From: an uncultured Agathobacter sp.
Lineage (GTDB): Bacteria; Bacillota; Clostridia; Lachnospirales; Lachnospiraceae
Direction of reading: 5' to 3'
DNA length: 18,965 bases
Assembly: GCA_934316545.1 (NCBI GenBank)
Contig: CAKRDT010000033.1
Location: forward strand, 1 to 18,965
Shown: one piece after another, positions 7,529-15,423 of the stretch
Layout: every line of letters starts with the position of its first letter
Numbering within the stretch: position 1 is the stretch's first letter
Program-made: the position numbers and the translations under genes
The notes under the pieces: generated by a model
What the model was told of the DNA's origin: nothing
Database searches by the model: none
Seen by the model: the letters and a program-made list of their open reading frames with translations, nothing else

Positions 7529-8242
7529 ATGAGTGGGATGAAAAAACAGAAGGGAAAAAAGAATCGAAGACCACACTGGGGTGTGACGATACTATTACTT
7601 ATTGTTGTATTCCTACTGGCAGGATCTTCATGGCAGACCCGGCAGCGGCAGCCGATTGTATATCCGAAGTCGTTGGATCAAGTTGCTGCATCCGTAAACG
7701 GAACCTCGCTCACGCTCCGCGATATCGCTTTTTATGTGGCGTATGAGGAAGCGGAAGTGGAAAAGCAGGCCTTTGCTTATGATGTGGAACATCCAAAGAA
7801 ATACTGGAGCGTCCGGCTGAATAAGACGTATGTTTACGCGGCAGCCCGTAATGCAATCGTTCAGATGGCAATCCATGATGAACTGTTTTACCAGATGGCA
7901 GTGACGGAAAAAATTTCGTTGACGGAGGATGAAGAGAAGGCTTTGTTCGATAAGGAACAGGAATTCTGGCAGGATCTTGTGGAAGATGAGAAAGATACGA
8001 TGCTTGGAGTGACGGAAGAAGATATCGCGGAAGTCATGCGGCGGATCGCCTATGCAGAGAAGTATCAGTCGATATATGCGCAGCTACAGGGAAACGCTTA
8101 TGAGGATTATGATTTTTCATCGGATGCTTATCAGGCGCTTCTTGAGAAGCAGGATTATTCGATTAACCGGAATGTGGTCAAGCGACTTGGAGTTGGTTCG
8201 ATTACCCTGAATTATAAGGATTCAGAGAAAGCAAATAAATAA
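7529..8242 (+). CDS. Membrane-anchored SurA-N-like protein
   Basis: 237 residues: short basic start, one membrane segment (about 19-34, VTILLLIVVFLLAGSS), then an extracytoplasmic part. The opening VAASVNGTSLTLRDIAFYVAYEE resembles the N-terminal helical chaperone domain of SurA/PrsA/parvulin proteins, where a VNG-x-x-(I/L) strand precedes the helices. No parvulin PPIase domain follows: the protein ends at about 237, so only the chaperone-like part is present. It begins 3 bases after the hydrolase gene without a clear ribosome binding site, suggesting translational coupling; ATG at 7538 is an alternative start. Inference: it may assist folding or activity of the co-expressed hydrolase or of other exported proteins. 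The family assignment is tentative. Confidence 0.65.
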   Translation: MSGMKKQKGKKNRRPHWGVTILLLIVVFLLAGSSWQTRQRQPIVYPKSLDQVAASVNGTSLTLRDIAFYVAYEEAEVEKQAFAYDVEHPKKYWSVRLNKTYVYAAARNAIVQMAIHDELFYQMAVTEKISLTEDEEKALFDKEQEFWQDLVEDEKDTMLGVTEEDIAEVMRRIAYAEKYQSIYAQLQGNAYEDYDFSSDAYQALLEKQDYSINRNVVKRLGVGSITLNYKDSEKANK

Positions 8243-8269
8243 AATATTTTATAGAAAGAAGATAAAGAA

Positions 8270-9145
8270 ATGTCAGTTAAAATTGGAAGAAATGATCCGT
8301 GTTGGTGTGGAAGCGGCAGGAAGTATAAGGCATGCCACGCTGCATTTGATGACAAGATCGCGCGTTTCGCGCAGGAAGGACATCGTGTGCCGACGAGAGA
8401 CCTGATCAAGAATGCGGACCAGATCGCCGGAATCAAGGAGAGCGCCAAGATCAATGTGGCGGTACTTGACTACATAGAGGAGCATATTCATGCCGGCATG
8501 AGCACGGCTGAGATTGACAAGATTGTCTACGATATGACAACCAGCATGGGAGGAATCCCGGCACCGCTCAATTATGAGGGCTATCCGTACAGTGTCTGTA
8601 CGTCCGTCAACGAGCAGGTGTGCCACGGTTTCCCATCCGAGGATGTCATTCTCAAGGAGGGCGATATCGTCAATGTGGATTGTTCCACAATTCTTAACGG
8701 ATATTTCTCGGATTCCTCGAGAATGTTCTGTATCGGAGAGGTTTCCCCTGAGAAAAAGCGCCTCGTTGAGGTAACAAAGGAATGCGTTTATAAAGGACTT
8801 GAAGCGGTCCATCCGTGGGGATTTCTTGGAGACATGGGGCAGGCGGTTCATGATCACGCTTATGCTAACGGTTACACGATCGTTCGTGAGATCGGAGGAC
8901 ACGGTGTGGGGCTGAAGTTCCATGAGGAACCTTGGGTTGGCTATCACTCCAGGAAGGGAACCGAGATGCTTCTCGTTCCGGGCATGATCTTTACGATCGA
9001 GCCGATGGTCAATATGGGTGATGTGGAAATCTACATTGATGATGAGAATGGTTGGGAGGTATATACCGAGGACGGACTGCCAAGCGCACAGTGGGAGATC
9101 ATGGTTCTCGTCACTGAGGATGGCACCGAAGTGTTGAGTTGGTAA
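8270..9145 (+). CDS. map: Type I methionine aminopeptidase with SEC-C zinc motif
   Basis: 291-residue enzyme that removes the initiator methionine from new proteins. The N-terminus carries a SEC-C motif, NDPCWCGSGRKYKACH (8-23; ligands C11, C13, C22, H23), which in related enzymes helps ribosome association. The pita-bread domain has all five metal ligands with correct spacing: D137, D148, H211, E244, E276, plus the substrate-binding H119 in QVCHGFP. The final ligand motif reads AQWEIM where many homologues have AQYEHT. The SD is weak (AAAGAAG), 27 bases after the previous stop, so co-transcription with the two upstream genes is likely. SEC-C/Map forms often exist besides a ribosomal-operon copy in clostridia, so this may be the second Map of the genome. 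Confidence 0.93.
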   Translation: MSVKIGRNDPCWCGSGRKYKACHAAFDDKIARFAQEGHRVPTRDLIKNADQIAGIKESAKINVAVLDYIEEHIHAGMSTAEIDKIVYDMTTSMGGIPAPLNYEGYPYSVCTSVNEQVCHGFPSEDVILKEGDIVNVDCSTILNGYFSDSSRMFCIGEVSPEKKRLVEVTKECVYKGLEAVHPWGFLGDMGQAVHDHAYANGYTIVREIGGHGVGLKFHEEPWVGYHSRKGTEMLLVPGMIFTIEPMVNMGDVEIYIDDENGWEVYTEDGLPSAQWEIMVLVTEDGTEVLSW

Positions 9146-9147
9146 TT

Positions 9148-9209
9148 GCGGTACATCTTTGATGTATCGCACGGCGTCAACCATGCGCCAGCATGGTTGA
9201 TGTTTCTTG
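9148..9209 (+). terminator. Tandem hairpins after map, second one terminator-like
   Basis: First hairpin: GCGGTACATC (9148-9157) / GATGTATCGC (9161-9170), loop TTT, one G-U pair. Second: TCAACCATGC (9177-9186) / GCATGGTTGA (9191-9200), loop GCCA, a perfect 10-bp stem followed by TGTTTCTT. The second probably ends the map transcript; the first may protect the RNA or assist. Confidence 0.65.
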
Positions 9210-9272
9210 GATACGATGCATCATGGGCTGACGTTCCCGCCCGGCGGTTTATGTTCCCAGAGAGGAAAAACA

Positions 9273-9824
9273 ATGAAAGACTGTATGACAACCTTTACGA
9301 AGGTACAATTTAATACGTTTGAGCCTGAGGAGAACAAGCTTCGCATCGAGGATATCGCGCATGCACTCTCGATGATGGTGCGTGCGAACGGACATTTTCC
9401 GGAATTTTTCTCGGTCGGACAGCATTGTATCCAATGCTGCCGCGAAGCGATGGCGAGAAATTACGTGCCGGAGGTCGCTCTGGCATGCCTGCTTCATGAC
9501 GGAAGTGAGGCGTATCTTGCGGATGTTACCCGTCCAGTCAAGAAGAATATGACGATGTATCTGCAGATTGAGGAGCAGTTACAGAACATGATCTATCATA
9601 AGTTCCTCGGCTATGTGCCGGAGGGGGAGGAGGCGGTTCTGGTCAAGAATATCGATGATGCCTGCCTCTATTATGAATTTGATCATTTTATGGACGAAAA
9701 GCTTTTTCCGGCAGAACCGGTCATGATGGGCAGTCCGTCCTATGAGGTACAGCCGATGAAGGAGGTTGAGGCGGAATTCCTTGCGTTGTATCATCAGATA
9801 AAGAAACAGATGGAGAAGCAATAG
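9273..9824 (+). CDS. HD-domain phosphohydrolase (YfbR-like)
   Basis: 183-residue HD-superfamily metal-dependent phosphohydrolase. The metal/catalytic set is visible: H51 (VGQHC), H75-D76 (LLHDGSEAYLADVTRPVK) and D128/D129 (NIDDACLYYE). The pattern LLHD-x-SEAYL-x-D-x-x-RP-x-K is typical of small YfbR-like proteins, whose characterised member is a 5'-deoxynucleotidase acting on dNMPs; the substrate here is unproven. The start ATG at 9273 is set by AGAGAGG (9259-9265), 7 bases upstream; an upstream in-frame ATG at 9207 lies inside the preceding terminator's tail and is rejected. The ribosome binding site of the next gene (GGAGAAG, 9812-9818) lies within this gene's last codons, so the pair is translationally coupled and probably acts together. 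Confidence 0.85.
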   Translation: MKDCMTTFTKVQFNTFEPEENKLRIEDIAHALSMMVRANGHFPEFFSVGQHCIQCCREAMARNYVPEVALACLLHDGSEAYLADVTRPVKKNMTMYLQIEEQLQNMIYHKFLGYVPEGEEAVLVKNIDDACLYYEFDHFMDEKLFPAEPVMMGSPSYEVQPMKEVEAEFLALYHQIKKQMEKQ

Positions 9825-9828
9825 ATTT

Positions 9829-11115
9829 ATGAATAAGAAAGAAGTATTGGAACTCAAGCGGAGATTTAAGAAGGATGCGGCGACATTTACGAAAGTGTGC
9901 GGCTGCTACGTGGACGGCAATCACAACAAGATCTGCAAGTTTGCCAACACATTTTTAAACCTTGAGGAAGATGAATATTATAAATATCTGGAGATCGCGA
10001 ATAAGGCATTGTCCGGCTCACTCGGCAACAATCTGCTCGAACTGCATTTCCCGATTGAAGAGGAAGAAGTCGGCGGAAGACAGCAGATCCTGATGGCACT
10101 TCGTGCAAGCAAGCTCGAGGACGAGAATCTGCTGGATACGTTTTATGATCTTGTGATTGATACGTTTGATCATGCAGGAAATTACCTGATCGTTTTATTC
10201 CATGATGCATACGATGTCATGACAAGAACGAGCGATAACAACAACCTCGATGAGTCTGAGGAAGTGTACGAATACTTAATCTGCGCGATTTGTCCGGTCG
10301 ATCTGTCCAAGCCGGGACTCGGCTTCTTAGAGGATGAGCACCGCATCGGACCGCGTGTGCGCGACTGGGTGGTCGGAGCCGTGGATACGGCTTTCTTATT
10401 CCCGGCGTTCAACGATCGAAGCACGGATATCCATTCAACGCTTTTCTATACAAAGAATACAAAGGAGCCACATTCCGAGTTTATGGCAAACGGACTGGGC
10501 TGCGGCATCGAGCGCACGGCGACGGAGCAGAAGATGGCGTTCCATTCCATCGTGCGCAATGTGCTCGGAGCGGAGGATGAGCATACCGATGAGGTACTGC
10601 TTGATATCCAGCAGAACTTAAGTGACATGATCGATGAGTATGCAGAGACCCATGATTCGGACGAGGATGTGTTTCTTTTGGATAAGGAAGTGGTCGGCAA
10701 GCTGCTTGCGGACAGTGATATCTCCGAGGAAAAGGCGTCCCGCATCGAGAAGTCGGTGGATGAGGCTTTCGGCGAGAAGCCACCGGCAGCGGAGCATGTG
10801 ATTGACTCGAAGGCTTTGGCGCAGAATGAGCTTCGCGTGGAGAAGATGGCACTCGAGGATCAGGTCGGAACGCTTACCGTGCAGCTGACTGAGAAGGATG
10901 AGGCACTTGCGGAGCGCACTTCGCAGCTGATCGAGAAGCAGGAAGAGATCGATAATTATATCGCAGAGACGAAGACGTATGATGTCGTGCTTCGCGTGAA
11001 GCCGGAGAAAGCTTCGCAGATCAAGTCGCAGATGATCGACGGACAGAAGTGTCTGGTCATCCCGATGAAGGACGATGAACACGCCACGATCAACGGCGTG
11101 AATACGACGGTATAG
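9829..11115 (+). CDS. DUF4317 family protein
   Basis: 428-residue cytoplasmic protein of the DUF4317 family, recognised from the opening MNKKEVLELKRRFKKD with the nearby CGCYVDGN, and from the central segments FLEDEHRIGPR and NGLGCGIERTATEQKMAF. No signal peptide or membrane segment is seen. A charged coiled coil (about 335-385) and a short C-terminal beta-rich tail follow. The family is common in Lachnospiraceae and related clostridia and has no known function. It begins 4 bases after the HD phosphohydrolase stop and uses a ribosome binding site inside that gene, so tight co-expression is expected. A strong terminator follows, making a two-gene operon. I would not assign a reaction: no catalytic motif is evident. 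Confidence 0.85.
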   Translation: MNKKEVLELKRRFKKDAATFTKVCGCYVDGNHNKICKFANTFLNLEEDEYYKYLEIANKALSGSLGNNLLELHFPIEEEEVGGRQQILMALRASKLEDENLLDTFYDLVIDTFDHAGNYLIVLFHDAYDVMTRTSDNNNLDESEEVYEYLICAICPVDLSKPGLGFLEDEHRIGPRVRDWVVGAVDTAFLFPAFNDRSTDIHSTLFYTKNTKEPHSEFMANGLGCGIERTATEQKMAFHSIVRNVLGAEDEHTDEVLLDIQQNLSDMIDEYAETHDSDEDVFLLDKEVVGKLLADSDISEEKASRIEKSVDEAFGEKPPAAEHVIDSKALAQNELRVEKMALEDQVGTLTVQLTEKDEALAERTSQLIEKQEEIDNYIAETKTYDVVLRVKPEKASQIKSQMIDGQKCLVIPMKDDEHATINGVNTTV

Positions 11116-11126
11116 GAAGAATAGTG

Positions 11127-11161
11127 CAAGCACCCTCTGAGTGAGAGGGTGCTTGTTTCTT
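11127..11161 (+). terminator. Terminator after DUF4317 gene
   Basis: CAAGCACCCTCT (11127-11138), loop GAGTG, AGAGGGTGCTTG (11144-11155), then TTTCTT. Perfect 12-bp stem. Confidence 0.92.
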
Positions 11162-11217
11162 ATGAGAAAAAAATCTGCGGCATTTTAAGAAGTTAAAAAT
11201 GTAAATTTGGAAAATAA

Positions 11218-11246
11218 TTGACTACAAACACATGGAAATGTAAAAT
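11218..11246 (+). promoter_or_regulatory. Promoter of the GTPase-nuclease gene
   Basis: TTGACT (11218-11223), 17-base spacer, TAAAAT (11241-11246), near consensus. The start would be near 11253, leaving a leader of about 26 bases. That is too short for the leader-peptide attenuation known upstream of tet(M). Confidence 0.75.
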
Positions 11247-11278
11247 TTAATTTAGTACAAACAAGGGAGATACAATAC

Positions 11279-14080
11279 GTGGTACTTGGAATTTTGGCGC
11301 ATGTAGATGCGGGTAAGACAACTTTATCAGAGGCGATGCTTTATACGAGCGGACAGATCAAAAGCGTCGGCCGCGTTGATCATCAGGATGCCTATCTGGA
11401 CAATGATGCGCAGGAGCGCGAGCGCGGTATCACGATTTTTTCCAAGCAGGCACGGATGGGAGATATCACACTTCTCGATACGCCGGGCCATGTGGACTTT
11501 TCTGCGGAGATGGAGCGCACGCTTCAGGTGCTCGACTACGCAATTCTTGTCATCAGCGGAACGGACGGTGTGCAGGGACACACCCGCACACTCTGGCGGC
11601 TTCTGCGCCACTATCATATTCCAACGTTTTTGTTTATCAATAAGATGGATCTGGCTGGGGCTGATCATGAAGCGGTGCAGGCGCAACTGAAAAGGGAACT
11701 CTCGGACGGATGCGTGGATTTTTCAAAGGAACCGTATTTCGCCGGCAACATGGATAGAAATAGGAGTGATAAATATGATGCTGATTCTGCCAATGACGAA
11801 GAATCCGTGTCGTTAGAAGAATTTTACGAGGATCTTGCGGTCTGTAAAGAAGAACTTTTAATGGAGTATATGGATTCCGGAAGTATCGGGCAGGACAGTA
11901 TCGCGGATGCGATAGAGGAGCGGCTGGTGTTCCCATGCTTTTACGGATCGGCGCTCAAGCTGGAGGGCGTGGATCATCTTCTGGATGCTCTACGCGGGTA
12001 TACGAAGGCGAAGGGATATCCGAAGGAGCTTGCGGCGCGCGTGTACAAAATCGGGCGGGACAGTCGCGGCGTGCGTCTGACGTATCTGAAAGTGACGGGA
12101 GGAACTTTGAAAGTAAAGGAGAGGATCTCCTACGATGGCCTTGAGGAAAAAGCCGACCAGATCCGTCTGTATTCGGGTGAAAAATTTGATACCGCAGATG
12201 CGGTTGCTGCCGGAGAAGTCTGTGCGGTGACGGGACTGACGGCAACGTATCCGGGACAGGGGCTTTGGAATGAGAAGACAACGAGTGTTCCGGTGCTCGA
12301 GCCGGTGCTCAGTTACCGGATTCAGCTGCCGCAGGATGTCAATCCGGTGGAGATGATGGGCAAGCTCAAACAGCTCGAGGAGGAAGATCCGCAGCTTCAT
12401 ATTGTCTGGAACGAGGAACTGCGTGAGATTCATGCGCAGATGATGGGACAGGTGCAGATCGAGGTGCTGACGCAGCTGATCAAGGACCGGTTCGGTGTGG
12501 TCGTTGTGTTCGGACAGGGCAACATCGTTTATAAGGAGACGATCGCAACGCCGGTCGAAGGCGTAGGACATTTTGAGCCGCTGCGCCACTATGCGGAAGT
12601 ACATCTGCTGCTCGAACCGGGCGAGCCGGGAAGCGGAATCGAGGTGGCGAGCGATTGCAGCGAGGACGTGCTGGATCTCAACTGGCAGCGCCTGATTGCA
12701 ACGCATATCGTGGAGCGTGAGCATCCGGGCGTGCTGACGGGTTCGGCTTTGACCGATGTGAAGATCACGATTTTGACCGGACGCGCACATATCAAGCACA
12801 CGGAGGGCGGAGATTTCCGGCAGGCGACGTATCGTGCAATCCGGCAGGGCTTAAAGTCGACGGAGAGCGTACTGCTTGAGCCGGTGTATGCGTTTACACT
12901 TGAGGTGCCGCAGGATGCGGTGGGACGGGCAATGACGGATCTTAAGCAGCGGTTTGGCAAGTTTGATACGCCGGAGTTTCTTCCGGGAAATGAGCACATG
13001 CATGATCGTTCGCTGGCGCGAGGCATGGGCGTAGGTCATACATTTGCAAGCGAATGTGTTACAGGTATGGCGGTCCTGCATGGCACGGCACCGGTTGCAA
13101 CGATGCAGGATTACAATACAATCGTTCACGCTTATACGAAGGGACTTGGACATCTGACACTCGATCTTGACGGATACGATGTCTGCCACAACAGCGAGGA
13201 AGTGGTGGCGCGGATCGGTTACGACAGCGAGGCGGACACGGCGAATCCGACCGGTTCGGTCTTCTGTGCGCACGGCGCGGGCTTTGTTGTGCCGTGGGAT
13301 CAGGTGCCGGATTACATGCATCTGGATTATGTGTACACACCGGACGGAGAGAAGCCGGAGGACGGCATTTTCTACGATACCGCAGATCAAACCTTTGGTC
13401 CTGGCGGAACGTTCGCCGTCAAGAAGCCAAATGAGGCCAAAAGTCAGACAAGCTGGGAACTCGATAAGGAGTTGCAGCAGATCTACGCCAGAGAGTTTGG
13501 CATGAGCCGCGAGGATGTCGAGGATCAGGAGCGGCGCAAATGGATGAAAAAGAAGACGAATGAGTCGAAGCCGAACGTGGTCAAGTATGACAAGAAAGGC
13601 AATCCGATCTATCCGGCGCGCGGCCCGCAGGAGGAATACCTGATCGTGGATGGTTACAATATCATTTTTGCGTGGAAGGATCTGAATGAACTTTCCCGCG
13701 TGAATATCGATTCGGCGCGCGATAAGTTATTGGATATTCTAAGCAATTATCAGGGATACAAAGGCTGTCCGGTGCTGGTTGTGTTTGACGCGTACAAGCG
13801 CAAGGAGCATCCGGGCGCGAAGTCAAAGTATCACAATCTCGATGTCGTCTACACGAAGACGGATGAGACCGCCGACGCGTATATCGAGCGCACCGTGCAT
13901 GAGATCGGACACAAGTACCGTGTCACGGTCGCAACGAATGATGGATTAGAGCAGCTCACCGTTATGAGCCAGGGCGCACTCCGCATGTCGGCGGAGAATC
14001 TGCATCAGGAGATCGAGCGTCTGAGCCGGCAGGAGTACGAAGCGTATCTGTCGGGACAAGGCCAGTCGAGGCGCAAGTGA
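11279..14080 (+). CDS. TetM-like ribosomal GTPase fused to a YacP/Rae1-type NYN nuclease domain
   Basis: 933-residue fusion. The N-terminal part (about 1-690) is a translational GTPase of the EF-G/TetM class: G1 AHVDAGKT (7-14), G2 RGIT (49-52), G3 DTPGH (67-71), G4 NKMD (121-124), then domains II-V, including the IVYKE segment and the loop TEGGDFR (508-514) at the place where TetM has TPADFR. A charged linker (about 690-784, with KWMKKKTNE) leads to a YacP/Rae1-like NYN (PIN-fold) domain (about 785-930). Its acidic positions are visible: D791 (VDGYN), D837 (VFDAY), D862/D866 (TDETADAY), D888 (TNDGLE). TetM releases tetracycline from stalled ribosomes; Rae1 of Bacillus cleaves mRNA in the ribosomal A site. 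Inference: a ribosome-targeted GTPase that delivers a nuclease. The start is GTG with AGGGAGA 8 bases upstream. The gene is monocistronic. Annotation as a plain tetracycline-resistance protein would be unsafe. Confidence 0.88.
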   Translation: MVLGILAHVDAGKTTLSEAMLYTSGQIKSVGRVDHQDAYLDNDAQERERGITIFSKQARMGDITLLDTPGHVDFSAEMERTLQVLDYAILVISGTDGVQGHTRTLWRLLRHYHIPTFLFINKMDLAGADHEAVQAQLKRELSDGCVDFSKEPYFAGNMDRNRSDKYDADSANDEESVSLEEFYEDLAVCKEELLMEYMDSGSIGQDSIADAIEERLVFPCFYGSALKLEGVDHLLDALRGYTKAKGYPKELAARVYKIGRDSRGVRLTYLKVTGGTLKVKERISYDGLEEKADQIRLYSGEKFDTADAVAAGEVCAVTGLTATYPGQGLWNEKTTSVPVLEPVLSYRIQLPQDVNPVEMMGKLKQLEEEDPQLHIVWNEELREIHAQMMGQVQIEVLTQLIKDRFGVVVVFGQGNIVYKETIATPVEGVGHFEPLRHYAEVHLLLEPGEPGSGIEVASDCSEDVLDLNWQRLIATHIVEREHPGVLTGSALTDVKITILTGRAHIKHTEGGDFRQATYRAIRQGLKSTESVLLEPVYAFTLEVPQDAVGRAMTDLKQRFGKFDTPEFLPGNEHMHDRSLARGMGVGHTFASECVTGMAVLHGTAPVATMQDYNTIVHAYTKGLGHLTLDLDGYDVCHNSEEVVARIGYDSEADTANPTGSVFCAHGAGFVVPWDQVPDYMHLDYVYTPDGEKPEDGIFYDTADQTFGPGGTFAVKKPNEAKSQTSWELDKELQQIYAREFGMSREDVEDQERRKWMKKKTNESKPNVVKYDKKGNPIYPARGPQEEYLIVDGYNIIFAWKDLNELSRVNIDSARDKLLDILSNYQGYKGCPVLVVFDAYKRKEHPGAKSKYHNLDVVYTKTDETADAYIERTVHEIGHKYRVTVATNDGLEQLTVMSQGALRMSAENLHQEIERLSRQEYEAYLSGQGQSRRK

Positions 14081-14098
14081 AGATAAATGCGTTTTATG

Positions 14099-14213
14099 CC
14101 CCGCGGAATTGTTGTGGTGAGGCGAAATGATAGGTAGAATTTGATCTGCGCCCCGGCGGGGAAACGAAGCGGGGCGTAAAGCAGGGAAAAGCAGTGAAAA
14201 CGCCCCGATGGGG
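14099..14213 (+). other. G/C-rich leader with mutually exclusive stems
   Basis: In the 150 bases between the GTPase stop and the aminotransferase, CGGGGCG (14170-14176) can pair either with CGCCCCG at 14149-14155 or with CGCCCCG at 14201-14207. Each CCCC block also has a local partner: GCGGGG 14156-14161, and GGGG 14210-14213. A further CCCCGCGG starts at 14099. It does not match a riboswitch I know. It may be an attenuator-like leader or only repetitive spacer. Confidence 0.4.
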
Positions 14214-14230
14214 ATAAGGAGGATAAAATT

Positions 14231-15421
14231 ATGATCGTAGCAGAAGATATGTACAAATTAGGAAGTCAGCGTTCTGCAATCCGTGAATTGTTTGAGTATG
14301 GCAAAAAGCGTGCCGCAGAAGTCGGCGCGGAAAACGTCTATGATTTCTCACTCGGAAACCCGACGGTTCCGGCACCGGACTGCGTCAATGAAACGGTGCG
14401 TGAACTGACCCATACATTGGACAGCATTTCGCTGCACGGCTACACTTCCGCACAGGGCGATGAGGCGACCCGACAGGCGATCGCCGATGATCTGAACAAG
14501 ACATACAAAACCAATTTCAATTCCGCAAATTTCTATATGACAATGGGTGCGGCAGCATCACTTTCTATCTGTTTCCGCGCGCTGACAACCGGTCCGGAAG
14601 ATGAGTTCATCACGATCGCACCGTTTTTCCCGGAGTACCGCGTGTTTGTGGAGGCCAACGGCGCAAAGCTTGTTGTCGTACCGCCACACACGAGCGATTT
14701 CCAGATCGATTTTGACGCTTTGGAAAAAGCAATCAGCAAGCACACGAAGGGCGTGATCATCAACTCCCCGAACAATCCGTCGGGAGCCATCTATTCCGAG
14801 GAGACGATTCAGAAACTGGCAGCTTTGCTGACAAAGAAATCTAAGGAGAACGGCACACCAATCTTTATTATCGCGGATGAGCCGTATCGTGAGATCGCAT
14901 ATGATGGCGTGGAAGTGCCATATGTGACAAAATATTATGACAATACTCTGGTTTGTTACTCATACAGTAAGTCACTGTCTCTGCCGGGCGAGCGTATCGG
15001 TTATGTGCTTGTGCCGGACGAAGTGACAGAGAGCAAGACGGTCTATGCAGCAGTAGCCGGTGCCGGACGCGCGTTGGGCTATGTGTGCGCGCCGAGCATG
15101 TTCCAGAAAGTGATCGCATCCTGCGTCGGACAGACCGGAGATATCGAACTGTATAAAAAGAACCGTGATCTGCTTTACGATGGACTGACGAAAATCGGTT
15201 ACGAGTGCTTCAAGCCACAGGGCGCTTTCTACATGTTCGTAAAGGCTTTGGAGCCGGATGCCGATGCTTTCTGCGAGAAAGCAAAAGCGGAGGATCTGCT
15301 GATCGTGTCCGCAACCGGATTCGGATGCCCGGGTTATGCGCGTATTTCGTATTGCGTGGATTACGATATGATCGAGCGCTCGTTTGCGGCATTTGAGAGA
15401 CTGTATAAGAGGTATCAGTAG
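14231..15421 (+). CDS. PLP-dependent aminotransferase, class I/II
   Basis: 396-residue fold-type I aminotransferase. Visible landmarks are the N-terminal YDFSLGNPTVPAP, the Asn-containing NSPNNPSGAIY (substrate/PLP contact), IADEPYREI (the Asp that binds the pyridine nitrogen, with the Tyr near it), the Schiff-base lysine K247 in SYSKSLSLPGERIGY, and a C-terminal ARISYCVD segment with the carboxylate-binding Arg. This is the AspC/aromatic aminotransferase-like group common in clostridia; its amino donor (aspartate, alanine or aromatic) cannot be told from sequence. The start ATG at 14231 has an ideal AAGGAGGAT site (14216-14224). The gene ends 2 bases before the convergent abiF stop, with no terminator between. 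Confidence 0.92.
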   Translation: MIVAEDMYKLGSQRSAIRELFEYGKKRAAEVGAENVYDFSLGNPTVPAPDCVNETVRELTHTLDSISLHGYTSAQGDEATRQAIADDLNKTYKTNFNSANFYMTMGAAASLSICFRALTTGPEDEFITIAPFFPEYRVFVEANGAKLVVVPPHTSDFQIDFDALEKAISKHTKGVIINSPNNPSGAIYSEETIQKLAALLTKKSKENGTPIFIIADEPYREIAYDGVEVPYVTKYYDNTLVCYSYSKSLSLPGERIGYVLVPDEVTESKTVYAAVAGAGRALGYVCAPSMFQKVIASCVGQTGDIELYKKNRDLLYDGLTKIGYECFKPQGAFYMFVKALEPDADAFCEKAKAEDLLIVSATGFGCPGYARISYCVDYDMIERSFAAFERLYKRYQ

Positions 15422-15423
15422 GA

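Noticed and set aside
8273..9184. Minus-strand reading frame of 303 codons opposite map
   Set aside because: The plus strand encodes methionine aminopeptidase with all metal ligands; the opposite frame has no recognisable motif.
11990..12799. Long minus-strand frames opposite the GTPase gene (also 12851-13390)
   Set aside because: They are antisense to well-supported EF-G/TetM domains and reflect the high G/C third positions of that gene.
11279..14080. Tetracycline resistance gene
   Set aside because: The TetM-like class is clear, but the drug-site loop differs and an extra nuclease-like domain is present; no mobile element flanks it.
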